DNA of 64,000 nt from Pseudomonadota bacterium (GTDB lineage: Bacteria; Pseudomonadota; Alphaproteobacteria; Sphingomonadales; Sphingomonadaceae). Of the stretch, positions 43,677 through 50,758 are shown piece after piece. A model generated the notes under the pieces. That model did not search any database, was not told where the DNA came from, and saw only the letters and a program-made list of their open reading frames with translations. Location: assembly GCA_023457895.1 (NCBI GenBank), contig JAEXAY010000005.1, positions 186,001 through 250,000 on the forward strand. The letters are read 5' to 3'. The translations under genes were made by a program, and so were the position numbers. Each line of letters opens with the position of its first letter. Within the stretch, counting starts at the first letter, position 1.

Positions 43677-43819
43677 CCCGGCGGGATGACGTATCGCGAG
43701 ACTCGTTTTTGCACGATGCTGTGACAATCCTGTTGCACCCATTGGCCTGGCCCCAACCGGCGTCACCGGAGCAAATCACAGGAAAACCATGATTTTCACA
43801 CCCGACAAGAGGCTTGGAA

Positions 43820-44911
43820 ATGCACCCGGCACCGCCTAAACATCCTCATACGAATGCACGTATAAGGAACCCGCAACCGGTGCCTCACAGCCAGCGCAAA
43901 CCCACTTCGTTCGACATCGCCTATCTCGCCGGCGTCTCACAGCCGACGGTGTCGCGCGCGCTGCGCGGCAGTCCTACGGTGAGCGAGGAAACGCGCAAGC
44001 GCATCGAGGCAATCGCGCAGCAGCTCAACTACAAGGTCGACAAGAATGCGTCGAACCTGCGCTCGCAGCAATCGAACACGCTGGCGCTGCTGTTCTTCGA
44101 GGACCCGACCCCCGACGACAGCATGATCAACCCCTTCTTCCTGTCGATGCTGGGTTCGATCACGCGGACCTGCGCCAACCGCGGATATGACCTCCTCATT
44201 TCCTTCCAGCAACTCTCGTCGAACTGGCATGTCGATTATGAGGACAGCCGCAAGGCCGACGGGGTGATCCTGCTCGGCTATGGCGACTATGAGGAATATC
44301 GCGCCCGGCTCGACCAGCTGGTCGCTCAGGGCACCCATTTCGTACGCTGGGGCGAAGCGGGCATCGGACCGCAGGGATCGACGCTTGGCTGCGACAACCA
44401 TCAGGGCGGCCTTGAAGTCACGCGCCACCTCGTCGCAAGCGGGCGTCGGCGCATCGCCTTTGTCGGCGAGGCGAATAGCCATTATCCGGAGTTTTTCGAC
44501 CGCTACAAGGGCTATGCCGCCGCGCTAGAGGAGGCGGGGCTGGCGGTCGAGCCCGATCTCCAGATCGGCGGACTCAATACCGAGGACGAGGGCCACGCGG
44601 CGGTCGGCATCCTGCGCGAAAAGGGCGTCACGTTCGACGCCGTGTTCGCCGCTTCCGACACGATTGCAATAGGGGTACTGCGCGCGCTACAGGAGGCGGG
44701 GCTTTCGGTTCCGGGCGATGTCGCGATTGCGGGGTTCGACGATATTCCGGCCGCGCAGCTCACCACCCCGCCGCTCACCACCTTCCGCCAGAATGCGGGC
44801 AAGGCGGGCGAGATGCTCGTCGACATGCTGCTCAAGCGCGTGCGCAACGAGCCGGTTGAAAACCAGATGCTGCCCGGCGAGCTGATCGTCAGGAAATCAA
44901 CCGGCGGCTGA
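43820..44911 (+). CDS. LacI family transcriptional regulator of the maltodextrin locus
   Basis: A 363-residue regulator. The HTH and hinge are FDIAYLAGVSQPTVSRALRGSPTVSEETRKRIEAIAQQLNYKVD, and the periplasmic-binding-like effector domain follows (ALLFFEDPTPDD, DGVILLGYGD, AIAGFDDIPAAQLTTPPLTTFRQ). The start at ATG 43820 gives a His/Pro-rich 28-residue leader before the HTH and has AGAGG upstream. A GTG at 43880, with AAGGAA upstream, would give the usual short N-terminus and would leave the second CATACG half-palindrome (43847-43856) in the promoter. It is divergent from the receptor and probably represses the locus until a maltose-type sugar binds. Confidence 0.9.
   Translation: MHPAPPKHPHTNARIRNPQPVPHSQRKPTSFDIAYLAGVSQPTVSRALRGSPTVSEETRKRIEAIAQQLNYKVDKNASNLRSQQSNTLALLFFEDPTPDDSMINPFFLSMLGSITRTCANRGYDLLISFQQLSSNWHVDYEDSRKADGVILLGYGDYEEYRARLDQLVAQGTHFVRWGEAGIGPQGSTLGCDNHQGGLEVTRHLVASGRRRIAFVGEANSHYPEFFDRYKGYAAALEEAGLAVEPDLQIGGLNTEDEGHAAVGILREKGVTFDAVFAASDTIAIGVLRALQEAGLSVPGDVAIAGFDDIPAAQLTTPPLTTFRQNAGKAGEMLVDMLLKRVRNEPVENQMLPGELIVRKSTGG
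43847..43856. promoter_or_regulatory. Candidate second LacI-family operator (CATACGAATG)
   Basis: A one-mismatch copy of the palindrome at 43667-43676. It falls inside the coding region if the LacI gene starts at ATG 43820, and upstream of it if the GTG at 43880 is used. It could allow autoregulation or looping. Inferred only. Confidence 0.35.
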
Positions 44912-44920
44912 GCCCCGCTG

Positions 44921-45343
44921 TCAGGCGACCTGGAGAAACGCGGCGCGGTTGCGCACGAGGTCCGCGAGGGTGAAGCCGTCGAGATGCTTCATGAAGGCTT
45001 CGACCGCACCCGACAGAGCATGCTTCAGCCCGCAGCTCGGCGTCGCCCGGCAGCTGTTGGTCGCCGGATCGAAACATTCGACGAACTGGGATATTCCTTC
45101 CATCCGCCGCACCACCGTGCCAAGGTTGATCGCTTCCGGCGCTGCGGCCAGCATGAGCCCGCCGCCTCGTCCGCGCGCGCTTGCAATGAAGCCTTCTGCG
45201 GCAAGCCGCTGCACTACCTTCATCAGATGGTTTTTCGAGATCGCATAATGGGCGGCAACATCATCAATCCGGTGCTGTCCCGGGTTAACGGCAAGATACA
45301 TCAGCGTTCTGAGGGCGAAATCGGTCTGGACGGTCAGGCGCAT
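44921..45343 (-). CDS. Rrf2 family regulator, NsrR-like (nitric oxide sensing)
   Basis: A 140-residue Rrf2 winged-helix protein starting MRLTVQTDFALRTLMYLAVNPGQ. The recognition region is HYAISKNHLMKVVQRLAAEGF, with the wing RGRGGGLMLA. Three cysteines (ECFDPATNSCRATPSC) match the NsrR Fe-S cluster arrangement (C-x7-8-C-x5-C). NsrR represses NO-detoxification genes and is inactivated when NO attacks its cluster. The divergent truncated haemoglobin supports this role. Two palindromes lie in the 70-base intergenic region. Confidence 0.88.
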   Translation of the reverse strand: MRLTVQTDFALRTLMYLAVNPGQHRIDDVAAHYAISKNHLMKVVQRLAAEGFIASARGRGGGLMLAAAPEAINLGTVVRRMEGISQFVECFDPATNSCRATPSCGLKHALSGAVEAFMKHLDGFTLADLVRNRAAFLQVA

Positions 45344-45371
45344 AAAATGAGCATATTATATATTGCATTTT
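45344..45371. promoter_or_regulatory. Candidate NsrR-like operator / promoter of the regulator gene
   Basis: The inverted repeat AAAATG...CATTTT encloses an AT-rich core next to the regulator start codon. On the minus strand the core contains TATAAT (45360-45355), a perfect -10 hexamer, only about 12 bases from the start codon. A bound repressor would cover it. Inferred. Confidence 0.5.
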
Positions 45372-45390
45372 GCGGCAAGCTGGGCCATAT

Positions 45391-45409
45391 GATGCATATA
45401 ATATACATC
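45391..45409. promoter_or_regulatory. Candidate NsrR-like operator / promoter of the haemoglobin operon
   Basis: The 19-base near-palindrome GATG-C-ATAT-A-ATAT-A-CATC has one mismatched pair. It contains TATAAT at 45397-45402 reading toward the haemoglobin gene. The first possible ATG (45414) is so close that the transcript would be nearly leaderless, or translation uses the later ATGs at 45426 or 45429. The layout fits repression by the divergent Rrf2 regulator. Confidence 0.55.
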
Positions 45410-45413
45410 TTTA

Positions 45414-45914
45414 ATGAGTCGAACGATGATGACCACGCCTTCCCCCGGCCCTGCGCCGCGCGATTATGCTGCGGAAGCCCGCGCCCGCAAAGCGGCGACG
45501 GCTGAAGCGCTGGCTATCGACGAGGCGCTGATTTCCGAGCTGGTCGAAACCTTCTACGCCCGCATCCGCGAGCATGATCTGCTCGGCCCGATTTTCGACC
45601 GGCATATCAAGGACTGGCCGCCGCATCTTGCCCGAATGAAGGATTTCTGGAGTTCGATCGCGCTCGAGTCCGGCCGCTTTCAGGGCAATCCGATGCTCAA
45701 GCATATCGCTATTCCGGGCATCGGCCACGAACATTTCTCGGCCTGGCTGCAATTATGGGACGAGGTGCTGTCGGATGTCTGCGCGCGCTCGGACGGGGCC
45801 GCATTCTTTTCCGACCGCGCCGGCCGCATCGCCGAAAGCCTGCAACTGGGCATTGCCCACCACCGTGACGGCTTCATGCGCCGCCCGCTTGAGGAGACCA
45901 GTCATGCTTCTTGA
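45414..45914 (+). CDS. Group III truncated haemoglobin
   Basis: A 166-residue haem protein. Globin features are ISELVETFYARIREHDLLGPIFDRHI (helices B-E), WPPHLARMKDFWSSIALESGRFQGNPMLKH (E-F), and IPGIGHEHFSAWLQLWDEVL, which holds the proximal-His region of group III members. These globins bind O2 or NO and are often linked to NO or peroxide protection. The first of three candidate starts is given. It is divergent from the NsrR-like gene and overlaps the next gene by 11 bases. Confidence 0.9.
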   Translation: MSRTMMTTPSPGPAPRDYAAEARARKAATAEALAIDEALISELVETFYARIREHDLLGPIFDRHIKDWPPHLARMKDFWSSIALESGRFQGNPMLKHIAIPGIGHEHFSAWLQLWDEVLSDVCARSDGAAFFSDRAGRIAESLQLGIAHHRDGFMRRPLEETSHAS

Positions 45915-46347
45915 AGAAAACCGGTTTGCCGCGGAAAGCGACGTGATCCCGTATGGCGGCGCGACCGACAGGGCTCCCTCTCTGCCCCGTCCGGCAGAAC
46001 GCCAGTCGCACGAAACCCGGACCTTCGACCTTCCCCGTTCGATCTGGGCCGTGATGTTCACTGCCTATGCCGTGTTCATGATCGGGATCACGCTCGCGAC
46101 CGGCCATGATGGCTTCACCCTGTTCATGATCGTCATCAGCGCACTCTACCTGCTGATGTTCTTCGGAACCGCCGGGTTGATGAACCGGATCGATGCCCAT
46201 GGCCGCCCCCGTGCGCCTTCCGCGAAGTTCGAAACCTGGACCGGTCCGATGGATTACAAGGCGGTCGCCGCCCAGATGCTCGCCGTTCCGGTCCTGTTCG
46301 CTGTGTTCGGTATCGGCATCGCGATCATCCGCGCGGTGGTGATGTGA
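45904..46347 (+). CDS. Predicted membrane protein in the NO-response operon
   Basis: A 147-residue protein with three hydrophobic helices: IWAVMFTAYAVFMIGITLAT, LFMIVISALYLLMFFGTAGL and QMLAVPVLFAVFGIGIAIIRAVVM. The N-terminal 45 residues are polar. I do not recognise a named family. It overlaps the haemoglobin gene by 11 bases, and its TGA overlaps the GTG start of the next gene, so the three are co-translated. A role in NO or redox stress is inferred from the operon. Confidence 0.75.
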   Translation: MLLEENRFAAESDVIPYGGATDRAPSLPRPAERQSHETRTFDLPRSIWAVMFTAYAVFMIGITLATGHDGFTLFMIVISALYLLMFFGTAGLMNRIDAHGRPRAPSAKFETWTGPMDYKAVAAQMLAVPVLFAVFGIGIAIIRAVVM

Positions 46348-46682
46348 GCGCGCCGGCCGATGTTCCCCCGCGGCAACCGGGGCGGGCAGGAGCGATAGGG
46401 TCCTCTCTCCCACAGGGACCCTATCGCTCGACTCCCGAATTCGATGAAGCCAGCCTCCCAAAGGCGTTGCAAAACACCCACAATACCAAGGCAGGTGTCT
46501 GGGGCATGCTCAACATCCTTGCAGGCACGATCCACTTCATCGACGAAGCGGCAGGCGATGTCGTGCATAAGCTGAAGGCGGGCGACGTCCACCCGATCCA
46601 GCCGCAATCGGATCACCATCTCGAACTGACCGGCCCCGTACGGTTGCGGGTCGATTTCTACGATTATGATCCGTTGGCCTGA
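46344..46682 (+). CDS. DUF1971 (YeaR/TehB-N-like) small cupin-type protein
   Basis: A 112-residue protein starting at GTG 46344. Conserved residues are PYRSTPEFDEASLPKALQNTHNTKAGVWGMLNILAGTIHFIDE and VHPIQPQSDHHLELTGPVRLRVDFYDYDP, typical of DUF1971. The E. coli relative YeaR is induced by nitrate and NO and is under NsrR control, which agrees with this operon. Overlap with the membrane gene is GTGA. Only six bases separate it from the convergent EVE gene. Confidence 0.85.
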   Translation: MSAPADVPPRQPGRAGAIGSSLPQGPYRSTPEFDEASLPKALQNTHNTKAGVWGMLNILAGTIHFIDEAAGDVVHKLKAGDVHPIQPQSDHHLELTGPVRLRVDFYDYDPLA

Positions 46683-46688
46683 GCGCCC

Positions 46689-47099
46689 CTAGCGCTCTCC
46701 CGCCATGTCCATGATCGCCGTCCATTCGGCGTCGGACACCGGCACGACCGACAGCCGCCCCTGCCGCAGCATCACGAAATCCTTGAGCCGCGGATCGGCC
46801 TTCATCTGCTTGAGGCTGACGGGCTGTTTCAGCTTGCGCCGGGGCTTGACCTTCACGGTCCACCATTTGCCGTCCTCAGCGGTGGGATCACGAAAAGGCT
46901 CGCTTGATACCTCCATGATGCCGACCGCCTCCAGCCCCTGACGGCTGTGGTAAAACAGCACTTCGTCGCCCGGTTGCATCTCGGAAAGGTTGCGCGAGGC
47001 GGTGTGGTTGCGCACGCCCTCCCACATATCCTCGCCCTTCGCCACGAGATGATCCCAGCCATAGCAATCGGGTTCGCTCTTCATCAGCCAGCGGCGCAT
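46689..47099 (-). CDS. EVE domain protein
   Basis: A 136-residue single-domain protein of the PUA-like EVE family. MRRWLMKSEPDCYGWDHLVAKGEDMWEGVRNHTASRNLSEM and GDEVLFYHSRQGLEAVGIMEV are nearly diagnostic. EVE domains bind modified bases in DNA or RNA. It stands alone here, with no restriction gene beside it, so a modification-sensing or RNA role is possible. Confidence 0.93.
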   Translation of the reverse strand: MRRWLMKSEPDCYGWDHLVAKGEDMWEGVRNHTASRNLSEMQPGDEVLFYHSRQGLEAVGIMEVSSEPFRDPTAEDGKWWTVKVKPRRKLKQPVSLKQMKADPRLKDFVMLRQGRLSVVPVSDAEWTAIMDMAGER

Positions 47100-47181
47100 C
47101 TGTTTTCTCCTGAGCTTTGGTCATGCGCAACCTACACTTGGCTCCGCCAATCGGCTAGGTTATATCCCTCCGATTATCTAT

Positions 47182-47223
47182 GTCATTGCGAGCCGTGCAG
47201 CGGCCTTTGGCCCTCGCAATGAC
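47182..47223. repeat. Dispersed palindromic repeat, GTCATTGCGAG family
   Basis: A 42-base element with perfect 11-base inverted ends (GTCATTGCGAG with CTCGCAATGAC) and a GC-rich centre. It stands in the divergent gap between the EVE and oxygenase genes. One copy was seen in this window; similar units are common in sphingomonad intergenic regions. Confidence 0.75.
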
Positions 47224-47250
47224 AAACATCCCGGAAAGTAGAGACGTGTA

Positions 47251-48180
47251 ATGCCCAATGCCGTTCCCCTGATTTCGATGGCGCAGGATGAAGCCGCCTT
47301 TGCCCAGGCCTTTGGCGACAGCTTCCGCCGCTTTGGCTTTGCCATGGTGAAGGACCATGGGCTCAATCCCGCGCTGGTCGAAAAGGCGTGGGCGGCAGCG
47401 AAGGACTATTTTGCGCTGCCCACCGAAGAAAAGCTCAAGCATGATGCCAGCGCCATCGGTGGCGCGCGCGGCTATACCGCCTATGGCAAGGAAATCGCCA
47501 AGGATGCGGAATATGTCGACCAGAAAGAGTTCTGGCATGTCGGCCGCGACCTTCCCGATGATCATCCGCTGAAGCCCTCGACTCCCGGCAATGTCTGGCC
47601 GGACAGCCCCCACAATTTCCGCGAGGTCTTTTCGAAGCTCTATGCCGATTTCGATCAGGTGGGCGCAAAGCTGCTCCGCGCGATCGCAATCTATCTGAAA
47701 CTCGACCCCGATTATTTCGAACGCTCGAGCCGCGAGGGCAACAGCGTGCTGCGCTTGCTCCACTATCCGCCGGTTGACGAAAGCGCGCCGGGTATCCGCG
47801 CCGAAGCGCATGGCGACATCAACCTCATCACGATGCTCCTCGGTGCCGAGGAAGCGGGGCTCGAAATCCAGGACAGGGATGGCAGCTGGCTGCCGGTCTC
47901 GCCGCCCCCGGGAGGTCTCGCGATCAATGTCGGCGATATGCTCGAGCGCATGACCAACAACCGCCTGCCCTCGACCATCCACCGCGTCCGCAATCCCGAC
48001 GAGGGCCGCAAGGGCCATGCGCGCTTTTCGATGCCCTTCTTCATGCACCTGCCGAGCGATTTCCCGATCGAGACGCTCGAAGGCTGCATCGACGCCGAGC
48101 ATCCCAACCTTTACCCCGAACCCTTGCTGGCGGACGATTTCCTGCAGCAACGGCTGCGGGAAATCGGGTTGAAGAAGTAA
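47251..48180 (+). CDS. Isopenicillin-N-synthase-like 2-oxoglutarate/Fe(II) oxygenase
   Basis: A 309-residue non-haem iron oxygenase. The N-terminal DIOX_N region is RRFGFAMVKDHGLNPALVEKAW...FALPTEEKLKH. The iron triad is His-x-Asp in RAEAHGDINLITMLLG and the distal His in STIHRVRNPD. Arg-x-Ser for the co-substrate (HARFSMPFF) follows. The physiological substrate is not predictable. It is followed by a small hairpin (48200-48223) and the convergent SDR gene. Confidence 0.9.
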   Translation: MPNAVPLISMAQDEAAFAQAFGDSFRRFGFAMVKDHGLNPALVEKAWAAAKDYFALPTEEKLKHDASAIGGARGYTAYGKEIAKDAEYVDQKEFWHVGRDLPDDHPLKPSTPGNVWPDSPHNFREVFSKLYADFDQVGAKLLRAIAIYLKLDPDYFERSSREGNSVLRLLHYPPVDESAPGIRAEAHGDINLITMLLGAEEAGLEIQDRDGSWLPVSPPPGGLAINVGDMLERMTNNRLPSTIHRVRNPDEGRKGHARFSMPFFMHLPSDFPIETLEGCIDAEHPNLYPEPLLADDFLQQRLREIGLKK

Positions 48181-48199
48181 GATCAAACAATAGCGGGGC

Positions 48200-48223
48200 G
48201 TGCCCCTGCCTTCGCAGGGGCAC
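48200..48223. repeat. Short hairpin of the GTGCCCCTGC family, possible terminator
   Basis: A perfect 10-base-pair hairpin GTGCCCCTGC-CTTC-GCAGGGGCAC. It shares its ends with the two longer elements around truA (55868 and 56717) and looks like the minimal form. It lies between the convergent oxygenase and SDR stops, where it may also end transcription. Confidence 0.65.
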
Positions 48224-48230
48224 ATGCTGG

Positions 48231-48992
48231 CTATCGTTCCATGAACATAAAATCGCGCGGGTAGGCGGTGAGGTGCGCGCCGCCATCGACGAAGATGGTC
48301 TGGCCGCTCGTGGCTTCAGCCCCGGCGAGATAGGCCACGGCATCGGCGATCTGTTCCGGCGTGGGGAGGCGTTTTAACGGCATGTCCGCCGCCAGCCGGT
48401 CCATCTGGCCTTCGGTAAAATCCTGGGTCGGCAGCGTCATGCCCGGCGCCACGGCATTGACCCGCGCGCGCGCGCCGAATGCGACCGCGAGCGTCCGTGT
48501 CGCCTGCCACAGCGCCTGCTTGGAGAGCGTATAGGCGGTCTGGTCGGCGGGCGGATTGAGGACGCGCTGGTCGAGGATGTTGACGATAGCCGGCATCACG
48601 TCCGGCGGTGCTGCCTCGACTATCGCTTTCGCCAGCCTCACCGGTGCGAGGCAATTAACTTGCATATGCGCGGTCAGGCTTTCCGGCGTCAGCGCTTCCC
48701 AGCCGCCCTGCCCGAACAGCGAGGCATTGTTGACGAGGAGATCGGGCGCCCTGCCAAAGCGTGCCGCCACCTCCGGCACCAGTGCAGACACGGCGGCCGG
48801 ATCGGAAAGATCGGCGAGGAACAGCGCATGTTCCGCCCCGTTGGCCGCCAGCGCATCCATGAGCGCCGCGTCGGGCGTGCCGTCGCTGCGCCCATGCAGC
48901 GCGAGATCATAGCCTTCGCGCGCGAGCCGCGACGCAATCGCCGCCCCGACCCGGTGAAGACCGCCGGTGACAAGGGCGAGGTTGCGGCTCAT
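48231..48992 (-). CDS. SDR family oxidoreductase, probably FolM-like pteridine reductase
   Basis: A 253-residue SDR. The cofactor loop is TGGLHRVGAAIA, with basic residues (HGRSDG) that favour NADPH; NNAS and the active site YTLSK (with upstream NILDQ) follow. The loop DQRVLNPPADQTAYTLSK resembles pteridine reductase and FolM (dihydromonapterin/dihydrofolate reductase). Overlap with folB (ATGA at 48989-48992) gives strong context for a folate or pterin role. Confidence 0.85.
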   Translation of the reverse strand: MSRNLALVTGGLHRVGAAIASRLAREGYDLALHGRSDGTPDAALMDALAANGAEHALFLADLSDPAAVSALVPEVAARFGRAPDLLVNNASLFGQGGWEALTPESLTAHMQVNCLAPVRLAKAIVEAAPPDVMPAIVNILDQRVLNPPADQTAYTLSKQALWQATRTLAVAFGARARVNAVAPGMTLPTQDFTEGQMDRLAADMPLKRLPTPEQIADAVAYLAGAEATSGQTIFVDGGAHLTAYPRDFMFMER

Positions 48993-49459
48993 TTGCGGCG
49001 ACGTTTCATCGTGATGCCGATCGATTCGCCGGCCTCGGCAATCGCAAGCTTGATGATCCTGACCTCGACCGACCGCACCTTGTCATCCTGTAGCAGGATG
49101 GTTTCGATGATATGTTCGGCGACCGCCTCGATCAGCGTGAAATGGACATCCCTGGGGATCGCGTCGGTCGCGGCATGCTTCAGGTGCATATAGTTTTTTG
49201 ATGCACTAAGGGGCGTATCGGGATCATAGCGATCCGCCATCTTCAGCTCGGCCCGGACCGAGATGCGCAGCGGCTGCGGCAGATGGGTTTCTTCCGAATA
49301 TATACCGGTCAGCACATCGACCTCGACGTCGCTCACCTCAAGAAACAGGCTGTCTTCCAAGCTATTATCCACGCACGTGGCCCCAAAATTCTCGACATCG
49401 GGGCAGAACGCCCCTAATCGGCGCGCCTTAGCGCATGCCGCCGCCAAAGGCCAACCCAT
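48989..49459 (-). CDS. folB: Dihydroneopterin aldolase family protein
   Basis: A 156-residue FolB-fold protein of the folate pathway. The core is FLEVSDVEVDVLTGIYSEETHLPQPLRISVRAELKMA, TLIEAVAEHIIETILLQDDKVRSVEVRIIKLAIA. The active-site Glu and Lys region (IYSEE and IIKLAIAEAGESIGI) is present. The start MGWPLAAACAK follows GGAGGGTTCCTT; about 40 residues precede the core. A longer upstream frame reads antisense to the acetyltransferase gene and is rejected. It is divergent from that gene with 15 bases between starts. Confidence 0.88.
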   Translation of the reverse strand: MGWPLAAACAKARRLGAFCPDVENFGATCVDNSLEDSLFLEVSDVEVDVLTGIYSEETHLPQPLRISVRAELKMADRYDPDTPLSASKNYMHLKHAATDAIPRDVHFTLIEAVAEHIIETILLQDDKVRSVEVRIIKLAIAEAGESIGITMKRRRK

Positions 49460-49474
49460 AAGGAACCCTCCACG

Positions 49475-49978
49475 TTGCAGATCGTGCCCCTCGCCGAGAT
49501 TGCGCCTGCCGCCGTCGAAATCCTGCTCGATGCCGCGTTCGGACCGGACCGTCATGGCCGTACCGCCTACAAGCTGCGTGCAGGCGTCGATGCGGTGCCG
49601 GCGCTGAGTTTCGCCGCGATGGACAAGGGCGCATTGCTCGGTACCATCCAGTACTGGCCGTGCGGCCTGTTCGCCGCCGATGGCACGCTCACCCAGCCGC
49701 TGGTGCTGGTCGGGCCGGTCGCGGTGATGCCCGGCGTACAAGGCCAGGGCATCGGCAAGGCGCTGATGGAAGCGAGCCTCGCCGCCGCCACAACGCACGC
49801 CGATGGGCCTTTGTGCATGATCGGCGACCCCGATTATTATGGCCGCTTCTTCGGTTTTTCCGCCGACGCGACGGGGGACTGGCAACTGCCCGGTCCCGTC
49901 GAGCGCCACCGCCTGCTCGCCCGCGCCATGCATGGCGAGGCGATTGCCGCAACCGGCATGCTGGCCCCGCGCGCTTGA
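49475..49978 (+). CDS. GNAT family N-acetyltransferase
   Basis: A 167-residue acetyl-CoA-dependent acetyltransferase. The pantetheine loop is VGPVAVMPGVQGQGIGKALMEASL (Q/RxxGxG/A motif GQGIGKAL), and the C-terminal YYGRFFGF segment resembles the YhbS-type subgroup. The start is TTG at 49475 with AAGGA ten bases upstream. The acceptor substrate is unknown. It ends three bases before the convergent lipoprotein gene. Confidence 0.88.
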   Translation: MQIVPLAEIAPAAVEILLDAAFGPDRHGRTAYKLRAGVDAVPALSFAAMDKGALLGTIQYWPCGLFAADGTLTQPLVLVGPVAVMPGVQGQGIGKALMEASLAAATTHADGPLCMIGDPDYYGRFFGFSADATGDWQLPGPVERHRLLARAMHGEAIAATGMLAPRA

Positions 49979-49981
49979 GGC

Positions 49982-50758
49982 TCAATCTCCCGCGATAAAT
50001 GCGGTCATCTTCCACGCGCCGTCATCGCCCTTGTTGAAGATCGCGCGATAGTCGATGGCCGAGCGCACATCTTCGGTACGGACGAAGCCCGTCGTGCCGT
50101 CGTCGAGTTTGACCTCGATCCACGGCCGGTCGATGCCTTCTTCCGGATTGACATGGGCGAGCGCGTCCCAGCCCAGCGTCCGGACGACCTCAGGTTTGGC
50201 GTCGCCTTCGGGGACCGCCTTGACCAGTTCGATGCCGCTGCGCGCGGGGATGAAGGTGGTGAAGGCATCGCGCGCGCCGAGATTGTCGAAATACCACGGG
50301 CTCGACGCGGCCTTGCCATCGCGGTCGAGCGAGCAGCCGAGCGCCATCACGGTCGCAAGTTCGGGCCAGAGCGGCGCGTCGGTGCCATTTCCGGCAAGGC
50401 GCTTGCCGAATTCCTCGACGCCCGATCCGCCGCCGAAATCGAGCTTGATGGCGGGGTCGAGCAGCGGGGTCAGCGCGGCGATATCCTTGGCCTTGATCGC
50501 GGCATCGAGCCGGGTGCGATAGGCGGCAAAGCTTTCATCGCCGGCGCAGCTATCCTGCGGCGCAAAGGCGCCCGCGCCAGCCGCCGTGGCAGTTCCGGCG
50601 TCCGCCGTCTTGGGAGCCGCCTTCGTATCGGTTACCGCGACCTTTTCCTCGGCGCGGTCGGGCTTGAAGGTTTCGACCGATTCGGACCGGCCGCAGCCCG
50701 CAAGCGCGGTGGCGGCGATGAGGCTCAGGGCAAATAGCGGCGAACGGACGGTCATCAT
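49982..50758 (-). CDS. Predicted lipoprotein, function unknown
   Basis: A 258-residue protein with lipoprotein signal SLIAATALAGC (Cys22). A 45-residue Ala/Lys/Thr-rich linker follows, then a domain with YRTRLDAAIKAKDIAALTPLLDPAIKLDFGGGSG, and a C-terminal SH3-like part (RPWIEVKLDDGTTGFVRTEDVRSAIDYRAIFNK). An SH3-type wall-binding role is possible. Its start overlaps the rmuC stop (ATGA at 50755-50758). It was not recognised as a named family. Confidence 0.75.
   Translation of the reverse strand: MMTVRSPLFALSLIAATALAGCGRSESVETFKPDRAEEKVAVTDTKAAPKTADAGTATAAGAGAFAPQDSCAGDESFAAYRTRLDAAIKAKDIAALTPLLDPAIKLDFGGGSGVEEFGKRLAGNGTDAPLWPELATVMALGCSLDRDGKAASSPWYFDNLGARDAFTTFIPARSGIELVKAVPEGDAKPEVVRTLGWDALAHVNPEEGIDRPWIEVKLDDGTTGFVRTEDVRSAIDYRAIFNKGDDGAWKMTAFIAGD

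Noticed and set aside
48989..49933. Extended 314-residue version of FolB
   Set aside because: The upstream part is antisense to the acetyltransferase gene, whereas a good ribosome site precedes the ATG at 49459.
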